The translations under genes were made by a program, and so were the position numbers. Positions 9,789 through 18,308 of a stretch of 64,000 bases of DNA are shown here, piece by piece; position 1 is the first letter of the stretch, and every line of letters begins with the position of its first letter. The notes under the pieces are model-generated. The model made no database searches. It had not been told where the DNA came from and saw nothing but the letters and a program-made list of their open reading frames with translations. Location: the NCBI RefSeq assembly GCF_018219455.1, contig NZ_CP056122.1, positions 3,100,001-3,164,000 of the forward strand. Direction: 5' to 3'. Source of the DNA: Moritella sp. 5. GTDB lineage: Bacteria > Pseudomonadota > Gammaproteobacteria > Enterobacterales > Moritellaceae.

Positions 9789-9862
9789 TTATAACCTTTT
9801 ATTCTTCTGATATTTAACTCTAAATTTGCTAAACTAACCCATAATAAATAAATACACCAATA

Positions 9863-9880
9863 TAGAACAGGACTGTTCTA
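9863..9880. promoter_or_regulatory. Perfect inverted repeat before the BCCT transporter
   Basis: TAGAACAGGACTGTTCTA has 8-base arms that pair exactly with a 2-base centre, too tight for an RNA hairpin, so it is more likely a protein-binding site. It ends 11 bases before the ATG and just ahead of the GAGG ribosome binding site. The cognate regulator is not in the window. Confidence 0.5.
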
Positions 9881-9891
9881 ACTGAGGACTA

Positions 9892-11469
9892 ATGAGTATT
9901 AATAGGGATAAATACAGTATTGATAATACTGATTATACTGTTGGACAAGATAACGTTCAAAAATGGGGGTTTGACGTACATAACCCTGTATTTGGTATTA
10001 GTGCATCGTTAATTGGCCTATTCTTGGTCGCTATTTTATTAGTAGAACCTGAAACATCGAAATCATTCCTAGATGGTATAAAATGGCAAATCATCGCCAG
10101 TTTTGATGGCTTATTCATGTGGTCTGCAAATATCTTCGTTATTTTCTGCCTAGCGCTAATTGTCTCGCCATACGGTAAAATTCGTTTAGGTGGTGATGAC
10201 GCTAAAACTGATTATAGCCGTATGTCATGGCTAGCTATGTTATTTGCTGCTGGCATGGGTATCGGTCTTATGTTTTGGGGGGTTGCAGAGCCCGTTTCTT
10301 ATTATACAGGCTCGTATCACACGCCTCTCAATGTGACAGCTAATACACCTGAAGCCGCTCAGCTTGCATTAGGCGCAACAATGTTCCACTGGGGCTTACA
10401 CCCATGGGCAATCTATGGTGTCGTCGCATTAGCACTGGCTTTCTTTGCTTATAATAAAGGCCTTCCACTTTCAATGCGCTCTGTGTTTTACCCAATACTA
10501 GGGGATCGTACTTGGGGCTGGGCTGGTCACATTGTCGATATTCTTGCGGTAATAGCAACCTTGTTTGGTCTTGCTACATCACTTGGTTTAGGTGCACAAC
10601 AAGCCGCGAGTGGTTTCCATCACGTGTTCGGTATTGCTGATAGCCTGGGTTTACAGATCACCATTATCATTGTTGTCACACTGATTGCGGTCGGCTCTGT
10701 GGTACGTGGTATTGATGGCGGCGTAAAAGTAATTAGTAATATCAATATGCTACTTGCCATTGTGTTACTTGTTTTTGTTGCTTTAGTTACCCTGGCTGTT
10801 TCTATGGGCACCATCCCAATGACAATCATGGGTTATGTTAAGAATATCATTCCACTCAGCAACCCTATGGACCGAGCTGATGAAGCATGGATGCACGGCT
10901 GGACAGTGTTCTATTGGGCATGGTGGATCTCATGGTCACCATTCGTTGGTATGTTCATTGCGCGTATTTCACGTGGCCGTACTATTCGTGAATTCCTGAC
11001 TGCGGTATTACTTGTTCCAACCGCTGTGACTATCTTATGGATGTCTGTATTTGGTGGCGTAGCCATTGATCAAATCGTGAATAATATTGGTACTTTAGGC
11101 AGTGAAGGGTTAACAGAAGTACCTTTAGCTATGTTCCAAATGTTTGATTCTTTACCTTTAGGTGATTTTTTATCAATACTTGCGATCATACTGGTATTAG
11201 TTTTCTTTATTACTTCTTCTGATTCAGGCTCTTTGGTTATCGACAGCATTACTGCGGGCGGTAAAGTTGATGCTCCGATTCCACAGCGCGTGTTCTGGGC
11301 ATTAATTGAAGGTGCAATTGCTACAGCTCTCCTTTGGGTTGGTGGTACACAAGCAATTGAAGCACTACAAGCTGGTGCGATTTCAACAGCCCTCCCCTTC
11401 ACTATTATCTTATTAGTGATGTGTGTGAGCTTGATTATGGGTTTGAGAACAGAGCAACGTAAGCGCTAA
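9892..11469 (+). CDS. BCCT-family betaine/choline/carnitine-type transporter
   Basis: A 525-residue, twelve-helix secondary transporter of the BCCT family, which takes up quaternary ammonium compounds such as glycine betaine or choline, usually with sodium. The family signatures are visible: AGMGIGLMFWGVAEP (about residues 120-134) and the Trp-rich helix WTVFYWAWWISWSPFVGMF (about 341-359) with the aromatic substrate site, then RISRGRTIREF. The C-terminal cytoplasmic tail is short, unlike the long osmosensing tail of BetP. A palindromic site precedes it and a terminator follows. A compatible-solute role suits a marine cell, but the substrate cannot be read from sequence. Confidence 0.9.
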   Translation: MSINRDKYSIDNTDYTVGQDNVQKWGFDVHNPVFGISASLIGLFLVAILLVEPETSKSFLDGIKWQIIASFDGLFMWSANIFVIFCLALIVSPYGKIRLGGDDAKTDYSRMSWLAMLFAAGMGIGLMFWGVAEPVSYYTGSYHTPLNVTANTPEAAQLALGATMFHWGLHPWAIYGVVALALAFFAYNKGLPLSMRSVFYPILGDRTWGWAGHIVDILAVIATLFGLATSLGLGAQQAASGFHHVFGIADSLGLQITIIIVVTLIAVGSVVRGIDGGVKVISNINMLLAIVLLVFVALVTLAVSMGTIPMTIMGYVKNIIPLSNPMDRADEAWMHGWTVFYWAWWISWSPFVGMFIARISRGRTIREFLTAVLLVPTAVTILWMSVFGGVAIDQIVNNIGTLGSEGLTEVPLAMFQMFDSLPLGDFLSILAIILVLVFFITSSDSGSLVIDSITAGGKVDAPIPQRVFWALIEGAIATALLWVGGTQAIEALQAGAISTALPFTIILLVMCVSLIMGLRTEQRKR

Positions 11470-11532
11470 GCTGACTTAACATAACAAACTGATGACAGTG
11501 AACTTTTAGTTTACGACACTGCACTACAATAC

Positions 11533-11565
11533 AGGCCACCGTTACATTGACGAGTGGCCTTTTCT
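11533..11565 (+). terminator. Terminator of the BCCT gene
   Basis: AGGCCAC (11533-11539) pairs with GTGGCCT (11554-11560), 14-base loop, followed by TTTCTTT. It lies 63 bases after the BCCT stop codon. Confidence 0.7.
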
Positions 11566-11614
11566 TTATCTTTGATAAACCAATTATATAATGTAAGTAA
11601 CTGGCTATTGCGAG

Positions 11615-11654
11615 ACCCGTTGAACCTGATTCAGTTAACACTGGCGTAGGGAAC
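11615..11654 (+). ncRNA. Truncated TPP riboswitch (3' half only)
   Basis: The segment reads ACCCGTTGAACCTGATTCAG followed by TTAACACTGGCGTAGGGAAC, the highly conserved 3' half of the THI box that senses thiamine pyrophosphate. The conserved 5' part (GGGGTGC and CTGAGA arm) is missing; only GGCTATTGCGAG stands where it should be. The aptamer therefore cannot fold fully and is probably dead. It precedes a broken thiD, the gene type such riboswitches normally control. Confidence 0.75.
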
Positions 11655-11742
11655 TATCGATCTTGCTTCTCATGATTTGACCTTCTGCGTCTCTCAATCT
11701 TTCGCTTGATAAAGTTCCTATGCGCCAGCTCTAGGAATATTT

Positions 11743-11904
11743 ATGCTAAAGGTAATAACAAACACATCAACACCAATTGTATTAACGATTGCAGGGTCTG
11801 ATAGCGGTGGCGGTGCAGGTATTCAAGCTGATATCAAAGCAATATCAGCAACTGGCAGTTATGCTTGTTCTGCAATCACCGCATTTACAAAGCGCGTACC
11901 TTAG
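11743..11904 (+). pseudogene. thiD: thiD fragment (HMP/HMP-P kinase N-terminus)
   Basis: Fifty-three codons from ATG 11743. The first about 49 match the start of ThiD, the hydroxymethylpyrimidine (phosphate) kinase of thiamine synthesis: [19 protein letters not shown] then [14 protein letters not shown]. The similarity stops near 11888, after which the reading runs KRVP and a TAG. The rest of ThiD, including the ATP-binding and catalytic parts, is absent. The DNA continues into a tenA fragment in another frame, so an internal deletion removed most of thiD and the start of tenA. No kinase activity can remain. Confidence 0.85.
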
Positions 11905-12374
11905 CTGATATGCGTAAAGCACTGCCAAGTGTCCATGCATTACTAGATTCTGAAATCGGTCATCACGTTACTTACTGTGGTAATTGGGGGTTAACTGAAT
12001 CAGATTTAGAAGCAGAACCGGAAGACTTTGGCACCGTTGCTTATACACGTTATGTGCTCGATGCGGGTATGGCTGGTGATATCGTCGACCTTTATGCTGC
12101 ACTTGCCCCCTGTTCGATCGGATACGCTGAAATAGGCCGAAACCTAGCTGCGGATGCAAACACCAAGCTAATAGATAATCCATTCGCAAGCTGGATTGAA
12201 CTCTATAGTGGTGATGAATTTCAACAAGGTGTCGCACAAGGTACATCGCATATTGATGAATTACTGGCTGAAATCGACCTTAATAGCCAACGCGGTCGTA
12301 ATCTAGTACATGTATTTAGAACGGCTACTCGTATGGAAATTGCATTTTGGCAGCAAGGACTCGATGTATCCTAG
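11884..12374 (+). pseudogene. tenA: tenA fragment (thiaminase II C-terminal part)
   Basis: An open frame of about 163 codons matching the C-terminal two thirds of TenA, the aminopyrimidine aminohydrolase that salvages the pyrimidine half of thiamine. Seen: AYTRYVLDAGMAGDIVDL, LAPCSIGYAEIG with the catalytic Cys, NPFASWIELYSGDEFQ, and VFRTATRMEIAFWQQGL with the conserved Glu. The N-terminal helices with the substrate-binding Asp are missing. An ATG at 11865 is in frame, but the codons between it and 11884 come from thiD read in the wrong frame. Relative to the thiD fragment the frame differs by two, so no fusion protein is made. Probably non-functional. Confidence 0.8.
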
Positions 12375-12409
12375 TTAAAATAAGAAATAAAAACAGAGCC
12401 TAATAAAAC

Positions 12410-12446
12410 AAAATAGCGCGTTAATATAATATTAACGCGCTATTTT
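12410..12446. terminator. Bidirectional terminator between tenA remnant and nuclease gene
   Basis: A perfect 16-base stem (12410-12425 with 12431-12446) around a 5-base loop ATAAT; A-run on one side and T-run on the other let it work for both converging transcripts. Confidence 0.85.
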
Positions 12447-12487
12447 TTAAAACGCTTACTGATTTGATTACAACGACTATCTACTAT

Positions 12488-13204
12488 CTACAGCCAAAGC
12501 CTTTTAATCGGTGTATCTGGCGAAAAGTGATAATGAATCTGAGCTTGTAATAGTTCAGCTGTCGCAATTGCATCTGTTAATGCATCATGTGGTGGATACA
12601 CAGGTAAATGATAACGAGAACGGCTATTTGCAAGACGAATAGAATCCTGACGTTTACGTTTAAATAAATTGAAAAAGCCCTTAGCTTGCGCATCTTGCAC
12701 ATCAGCTTCTATCTGCATGGTATCTACAACAGGAAACACAATACCTTCGTTAATTAAACTACGTAAATTACTATCAAAAAAATCACGTTCAATACGGCGG
12801 TAATGAACCACAACAACCTTCCCCGCCAATGCCTCTAATACGGGTTCTAGTATCCGTAGTAAATCGGGTGCACCTTTTAGATCTGTATGGGTAATACCGT
12901 GAATAATAATGGAATTTTCTTGTAACTTATCCTCTGGATCAATATACCAATGCTGCGCTTGCCGACAAAAAATACGTTTCAAATTAAACGGCACCAAGCC
13001 AATGCTAATAATGCTATTTTGTTGTGAATCCAGCCCTGTCGTTTCAAAATCTAACGCGACAAAATCAATATCACTTAACTTCGTTTCATCATGATACATG
13101 CCAGTCTGGTAAAAAGACTTTAAACGTTCATCCTTACTCTGGGCTACCTTAACTTGATAAAACGCACCCCAGTTTAAAATCTCTTTATTCATAAAATTAT
13201 GCAT
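12488..13204 (-). CDS. DnaQ-like 3'-5' exonuclease (DEDDh)
   Basis: A 238-residue exonuclease of the DEDDh superfamily, related to the epsilon subunit of DNA polymerase III but with an N-terminal addition of about 45 residues. Motifs in order: VALDFETTGLD (Exo I, about 48-58), HGITHTDLKG (about 100), VVVHYRRIERDFFD (Exo II, about 132) and HDALTDAIATAELL (Exo III, about 208, with the catalytic His). Start ATG 13204 has AGGGG 7 bases upstream. It follows the cNMP/CBS/DUF294 gene by 9 bases, a pairing seen in many gammaproteobacteria, and the two are surely co-transcribed. The substrate (DNA or RNA) is unknown. Confidence 0.85.
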   Translation of the reverse strand: MHNFMNKEILNWGAFYQVKVAQSKDERLKSFYQTGMYHDETKLSDIDFVALDFETTGLDSQQNSIISIGLVPFNLKRIFCRQAQHWYIDPEDKLQENSIIIHGITHTDLKGAPDLLRILEPVLEALAGKVVVVHYRRIERDFFDSNLRSLINEGIVFPVVDTMQIEADVQDAQAKGFFNLFKRKRQDSIRLANSRSRYHLPVYPPHDALTDAIATAELLQAQIHYHFSPDTPIKRLWL

Positions 13205-13213
13205 TAATAACCC

Positions 13214-15091
13214 CTACATTTTATTGGCGGTATAACGATATTTTAAAAAGTTCTGTGCGTTACTTAAAACCAAAAAAGCATCTTTAAGGTTACGTCGCTC
13301 AAATTCCGACATATTTTCTGGTTCAATATTATTATCCGGTTCAATTTCCGACTCCACATCTAACGCTTGGTGACGTAAACGAACTAAGGAAATGAACTCC
13401 ATCGCATGCTGTAAGTCCTGCCCTTTTGATGCTGGTAAAATGCCCGCTTCAATAATATCTTCCAAACGTTCAAATGAATTTTGCGATTGAGAGCCAATTG
13501 CCAATCCATGTACGCGGATCAAATCCGCCAGCGGTGCTGTACCACGACGTTTTAAGTTAATTGAATTATTATGACGACCATCCTTCTCCATCACAAAATT
13601 TTTGAAGAAACCCAGTGGCGGCGTGCGGTTTAATGCATTACGTGCTAAACAAGCTAAGAATCGGTTATTTTTCTTGGCGCGGCGTAAAATAAAGGCATTT
13701 AGCTGCTCAGCCCATTTGACCCGGCCATACACGCCTGTTAAATCAAAGAAGATAGAACAATTTAATAATGCTTGTGGGTTCGGGTTATCAATCCAGTCAG
13801 CAAAACAATCTTCCCATTCAGCTTGGGTTTTACGAAACTCAGGGTTAGTTGCCATAATATCGCCTGTACAATAGGTATAGCCGCAAGCGGCTAATCCATC
13901 ACATACAAACTTAGATAATTTTTCAAAATATGCGCAGTGCTTCTCATGATCATAACTATTATCTAAAATAATACCGTTGTCTTGGTCTGTTACAATCAAT
14001 TGCTCATCACGTGCCATTGAGCCCAAAGCTAGGAAACAATAAGGAACTGGAGGCTGACCTAACTCTTCTTCGGCAAGTTCGAGTAATCGCTGCTTAAAAC
14101 TGCGACCGATCTCGGACATCGCGCTACCAATCATGTGTGAATTCGCATCTTCATTGACCATACGTACAAAACAATCTTTGAGCTGCTCAGAGAGTAAAAC
14201 CAGATCTTCAATATTTTGTTGTTGGAAAATACTGCCCGACAACAACAAGCTATTTTGAGATTCATAACGAATAATATCAGCCACTTCAATGAGGCCAATA
14301 GGTTGCTTGTTCTTTAAGATAGGTAAATGATGGACATTATATCGTAGCATCATCAGCATCGCTTCTGAGACATAGGCATTATGATCGAGTGACATCAGTT
14401 CTGTCGACATTACATCAGAAACAGGATTATCAACACTCATCCCCGTCGCAATCACTTTTGCACATAAATCATGCTGAGTAATAATACCGACAAAATTACT
14501 CCCATCTTCATGGATAATAGTCGGATCATTAATCAGTACCGCGGACACACTCTCTTCCGCCATTACCTTGGCAACATCTTGAATTGACGTCGTATTTTTT
14601 AACATTACTAAGTCTCGACTTAATAATGTCTTAACTTTTGAAGTGGTTAATGAGTTCGCATCATCGTTATTATCTTCAACAGCTTGCTTTAATCGAATCG
14701 TGCCTTCCACTTCCGAGAAATCAGAAAACGCTTCATAACGCTCACAAAAATCATGGAAGAGCGCTTCTGGAATACAATAAACAAGCGTGTCTTTAACCGC
14801 TTTTGCTGGAAGTCGAACTTTATTATTGGCGAGTAAACCCATCTGACCAAATATTTCGCCTTGATCGAGACGGTTATATAATTCACCTTTGCGGCGGTAT
14901 ATTTCCACCACGCCACTGCGAATAAAATACAGATCATGGATCTTGTCGCCATACTCAATAATCATCGAGTCTGCACGGAAGTATGAGATCTCAATACTTT
15001 TAACCACTTCTTCCAACGCTTCTTCAGGAAGTTGATCAAAAGGTTGATACTGGCTAATAAAGTTTTTAATTTCTAGTAGTTCGATTTCCAT
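13214..15091 (-). CDS. cNMP-binding/CBS/DUF294 putative nucleotidyltransferase
   Basis: A 625-residue cytoplasmic signalling protein. Domains in order: a cyclic-nucleotide-binding fold (about 15-130, with SGVVEIYRRKGELYNRL and GEIFGQMGLL), a pair of CBS domains (about 165-285), a DUF294 nucleotidyltransferase-like domain (about 345-470, with LGSMARDEQLIVTDQDNGII containing the GS..R..DxD motif) and a helical DUF294 C-terminal domain. The enzyme target is unknown, although such proteins resemble GlnD/GlnE-type regulators. In many relatives the gene sits beside an acetate or sodium-solute symporter; here no such transporter is next to it. Its partner is the downstream exonuclease gene. Confidence 0.85.
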   Translation of the reverse strand: MEIELLEIKNFISQYQPFDQLPEEALEEVVKSIEISYFRADSMIIEYGDKIHDLYFIRSGVVEIYRRKGELYNRLDQGEIFGQMGLLANNKVRLPAKAVKDTLVYCIPEALFHDFCERYEAFSDFSEVEGTIRLKQAVEDNNDDANSLTTSKVKTLLSRDLVMLKNTTSIQDVAKVMAEESVSAVLINDPTIIHEDGSNFVGIITQHDLCAKVIATGMSVDNPVSDVMSTELMSLDHNAYVSEAMLMMLRYNVHHLPILKNKQPIGLIEVADIIRYESQNSLLLSGSIFQQQNIEDLVLLSEQLKDCFVRMVNEDANSHMIGSAMSEIGRSFKQRLLELAEEELGQPPVPYCFLALGSMARDEQLIVTDQDNGIILDNSYDHEKHCAYFEKLSKFVCDGLAACGYTYCTGDIMATNPEFRKTQAEWEDCFADWIDNPNPQALLNCSIFFDLTGVYGRVKWAEQLNAFILRRAKKNNRFLACLARNALNRTPPLGFFKNFVMEKDGRHNNSINLKRRGTAPLADLIRVHGLAIGSQSQNSFERLEDIIEAGILPASKGQDLQHAMEFISLVRLRHQALDVESEIEPDNNIEPENMSEFERRNLKDAFLVLSNAQNFLKYRYTANKM

Positions 15092-15110
15092 TCTTTGCTC
15101 TATTTATAAA

Positions 15111-15572
15111 TTATTGATATGCCGCGGCACGTTCAATTAAAGATTCAGCTTGTCGACGTAACAGCCAGTCTGCACCCAATGTTATCGACTTTTCAGCCAA
15201 TGAGCGGGCTTGTTTATAGTTACCTTGATAGAAATAACGCTCACCTAAACGGAAATAAGTGTCTGGATAGCGTGGCGCGATTCGGATAGCCCGCTCTAAT
15301 GATGCAATCGCAGCTCGATTATCACCACCATTTACCTGTTTTTCAGCACGTTTCATTAGTGATAATACCGCAGCAGGTGCTTGCGCCGTATCATCTACCG
15401 GTGTAGGTTTTGGCTTAACCTTTGGTTCAGGTTTGCTTTTTTCACTCGCAACCGGAGCTGTATTATTCGTCTCTTGCACTTGCGTACCATTGGAATTATA
15501 CGTAGGTATTGTCCCACAGGCAGTTAAAAGTAATGGCAGTGCGAACAGACACGCGCGTTTTATTATTTTCAT
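15111..15572 (-). CDS. TPR lipoprotein, probable PBP1b activator (LpoP-like)
   Basis: A 153-residue lipoprotein. The signal ends in LPLLLTACG, a lipobox with the acylated Cys near residue 19. A Pro/Lys-rich linker (about 35-60) leads to TPR repeats (about 65-150: NGGDNRAAIASLERAIRIAP and GERYFYQGNYKQARSLAEKS). I chose ATG 15572 because the signal peptide begins there; an upstream ATG at 15602 adds ten unneeded residues. It lies 36 bases after mrcB in the same direction. In Pseudomonas aeruginosa the TPR lipoprotein LpoP shares an operon with PBP1b and is needed for its activity; linker, fold and position match here. The activator role is inferred. Confidence 0.75.
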   Translation of the reverse strand: MKIIKRACLFALPLLLTACGTIPTYNSNGTQVQETNNTAPVASEKSKPEPKVKPKPTPVDDTAQAPAAVLSLMKRAEKQVNGGDNRAAIASLERAIRIAPRYPDTYFRLGERYFYQGNYKQARSLAEKSITLGADWLLRRQAESLIERAAAYQ

Positions 15573-15608
15573 GTTACTTCCAAAATTTATGTTTAATGAC
15601 AAATCGCA

Positions 15609-17876
15609 TTATTCGACAAGATCACGGAACCACTCAATCACTCGCTTAACCCCTTGATTACAACGTAATTCAATTTCAGGTTCATAACCACTCATAAAAG
15701 GCAGCGGGATCGAGTTAAGACAACTACCTTGGCTACCTTGACCAGTATCACTATCAACCCAACCGACTGTAATATTCTGTGGTGGCAAGTTCTGAATCGG
15801 CAATGCTGAACGTTGGCGGAAAATGTCAGCCCAAACACGCAAAGCCCCACTCGAACCTGTTAAACCAGTCGTCACATTATCATCACGTCCCATCCATACA
15901 ACGGCCATCATGTCACCAGAAAATCCTGCGAACCAACTGTCTCTTAGATCATTCGTTGTTCCCGTTTTACCTGCGACTTCAAAGTTTGGTAGCAACCATT
16001 CGAGGGCTCTCCCCGAGCCTTCATGCGTAACAGCTTGCATCGCATGACGCAGCATGTACACAGAACCAGCATCAAAGCGCTTATCAACGGCTAACGGATA
16101 ACGCTTCAACACATTACCCTTTGGATCGACAACGGCATTAATAGCTAATAAAGGTGTATAGAAACCATCCGCAGATAATGTTTGATACATTTGAGCAACG
16201 GTTAATGGCGTCATATCGACTGCGCCTAACGTGACCGATGGCAAAGCCGCTATACGTTGTTCGACACCAAGACCATGGATCGTATTAATGACCTTATCTA
16301 ACCCAATCTCATTGCCTAAGCGTGCTGTAGCTTGATTATAAGACTTAGCAAGCGCTTTATATAACAGTACCTCACCATGATCTTTCTTATCGTAGTTTTT
16401 AGGTGACCAAATATCCCCATTGGGTAAATTTAGATTATATTCATCATCACTGATCAAGGTAGACAGATTATACTTCTCAGGCTGCTCTAATGCTGTCAGG
16501 TACACAGCAGGTTTAATCAATGAGCCCACTTGACGCTTAGCATCTATGGCGCGATTAAAACCAGCATAACGCGCATTCGCACCACCAACAATAGCAATAA
16601 CAGCGCCTGTATTTGGTCGTGTGATCACCACAGCACCTTCAAGTTTAGCACTCAAGCCATTACGTTTATGTCGTGCAATGGATTTAGTGAGACTTGACTC
16701 TGCGCTACTTTGCACAAGTGGGTCAAAATGCGTAAAAATAGATAAACCATTCTCACTTAAATCTTCAACTTTATAGTCTCGCTGTAATTGGCGGCGAACT
16801 AAATCAAGATAAGCAGGAAATCGCTTGGTGCTACTCGCAGTCTGCTCACCCATGCCTAACGGTTTAGCTTTTGCTGTCGCCGCTAATTCACTGTCTAAAC
16901 GACCTTCTCGAACCGCAATATCTAACACTAAATCACGACGTTTAAGTGCTCGTTCAGGGTTTCGCCAAGGATTATAATAACTTGCGCCACGCACTAATGC
17001 GACCAATAAGGCTTGCTTATCGATCGGTAAATCTGCAAGTGGTGTTTTAAAGTAATACTGACTCGCTAAGCCAAAGCCATGGATAGCACGAGGGCCATCT
17101 TGACCAAGATAAATTTCGTTAATATACCCTTCTAGAATCTTATCTTTCGAAAAATGGAATTCAAGTAAGATTGCCATCAATGCTTCTTTTGCTTTGCGGC
17201 TAAAGGTACGTTCAGAACTTAGGTAATAATTTTTAACCAGTTGCTGAGTCAATGTTGACGCGCCTTGGGAAATACCACCTTGTTTAATATTCGCCACTAA
17301 TGCACGGCCGATACCACGAACAGAAATACCAAAATGTTCATAGAAGCTATCATCTTCAACCGCCACTAACATTGCCTGTAACGACGTAGGTACTTCGGAT
17401 AACTGTACTAGTAGTCTATCTTCGTTATGCGCAGGATAAATACCGCCAATAACAACAGGCTCTAATCGTAAAAGACCGGCACCATCGTCAGTATCCAGTT
17501 TAGCAACCATGCCATCATTCAATAGCAACGAAATATTACGTGGAGGCTCTAAGCCATCACTAAATTGAAATCCAGGCGTATAAATATGAACCTGATTACC
17601 TCGTATATTTGCTTGCCCAGGTTTAGTCGGACGAGCAACAAATTTATAACCTAATAAACCGAGTTCCGTTTTTAAATCAGCCACAGTTAAAGCTGCGCCT
17701 TCGTATAATTCGAGCGGACGTGCGTAAACCGTCGATGGTACAGCCCACTTATTTTCATCAAATGTTGAACGAATAATAATATCTAAATAAATCATTACAG
17801 CTAACCCGATAAACACTGGGATTAGTAATAACTTCCACCATAAACCACGACCTTTTACATTCTTACTCACAAGCAC
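15609..17876 (-). CDS. mrcB: Bifunctional penicillin-binding protein 1b
   Basis: A 755-residue class A PBP that polymerises and cross-links peptidoglycan. A short cytoplasmic tail and one membrane helix (about 13-32) come first, then a UB2H domain (about 60-140), the glycosyltransferase GT51 domain (VEDDSFYEHFG with the catalytic Glu near 172; GASTLTQQLVKNYYL near 205) and the transpeptidase with SLIKP (active Ser near 452), SYN (near 505) and KTGTTND (near 637). E. coli PBP1b is 844 residues; this one has a shorter cytoplasmic tail. UB2H is the docking site of LpoB in E. coli, and here the next gene encodes an LpoP-like lipoprotein. Confidence 0.95.
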   Translation of the reverse strand: MLVSKNVKGRGLWWKLLLIPVFIGLAVMIYLDIIIRSTFDENKWAVPSTVYARPLELYEGAALTVADLKTELGLLGYKFVARPTKPGQANIRGNQVHIYTPGFQFSDGLEPPRNISLLLNDGMVAKLDTDDGAGLLRLEPVVIGGIYPAHNEDRLLVQLSEVPTSLQAMLVAVEDDSFYEHFGISVRGIGRALVANIKQGGISQGASTLTQQLVKNYYLSSERTFSRKAKEALMAILLEFHFSKDKILEGYINEIYLGQDGPRAIHGFGLASQYYFKTPLADLPIDKQALLVALVRGASYYNPWRNPERALKRRDLVLDIAVREGRLDSELAATAKAKPLGMGEQTASSTKRFPAYLDLVRRQLQRDYKVEDLSENGLSIFTHFDPLVQSSAESSLTKSIARHKRNGLSAKLEGAVVITRPNTGAVIAIVGGANARYAGFNRAIDAKRQVGSLIKPAVYLTALEQPEKYNLSTLISDDEYNLNLPNGDIWSPKNYDKKDHGEVLLYKALAKSYNQATARLGNEIGLDKVINTIHGLGVEQRIAALPSVTLGAVDMTPLTVAQMYQTLSADGFYTPLLAINAVVDPKGNVLKRYPLAVDKRFDAGSVYMLRHAMQAVTHEGSGRALEWLLPNFEVAGKTGTTNDLRDSWFAGFSGDMMAVVWMGRDDNVTTGLTGSSGALRVWADIFRQRSALPIQNLPPQNITVGWVDSDTGQGSQGSCLNSIPLPFMSGYEPEIELRCNQGVKRVIEWFRDLVE

Positions 17877-18308
17877 CTCTCGTTATCATTTCACCGTTAA
17901 TGACAACTCATAAAATCCGTTACTATATTCGAATAATAACATAGTAAATACACTCTAATCGATAATGAATTTAAAGTAATAATCGCTACTCTAAATTGTA
18001 ATTTAGACTTAAATGGGCATTTTAAAAACGCATTAAAATCATACCCTTTACTACAAAATTTGTTATAGCTCGACGATTAACCCCACCTCCACTGCCTTCA
18101 AGTGAAACCACAAGTGATTATATTGGAAAACAACTTTTTCTCCTTACTAAATCAACTTTAATAACACCCAAAGCAGTAGATCAATATCACTAACATCGTT
18201 TGATTTATTAGATAATCGACTGATATACAACTTATATTATAGCGAAATTAATTCTTGTAACTATGATTAAAAAAACACGGCATAGTTCACATAAAACAAG
18301 GATAAACG
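17877..18308. other. Divergent intergenic region, no gene seen
   Basis: 432 AT-rich bases between mrcB (leftward) and the outer-membrane protein gene (rightward). I see no reading frame, RNA gene or strong repeat. It must hold both promoters; AAGGAT lies 6 bases before ATG 18309. Confidence 0.5.

Larger units (their letters stand above)
9487..9891. other. Intergenic region with transposase-like remnant, hairpin and operator
   Basis: 405 bases without an intact gene. A rightward open frame, 9594-9794, has no usable start; its translation includes LPIDLRGEVDIATTS and ends in a Lys/Arg-rich tail (STRKKQNPVIANSRR) that looks like the C-terminus of some protein, perhaps a transposase. A terminator-like hairpin (9762-9782) and a perfect palindrome (9863-9880) follow. 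Confidence 0.4.

Noticed and set aside
9863-9880. LexA (SOS) box
   Set aside because: A LexA box reads CTGT-N8-ACAG; here the halves are in reverse order (ACAG then CTGT, 2 bases apart).
11743-12374. Programmed frameshift joining ThiD and TenA
   Set aside because: Shifting frame would still give a protein lacking most of ThiD and the TenA N-terminus, and no slippery site with a structure is seen at the junction. A deletion is simpler.
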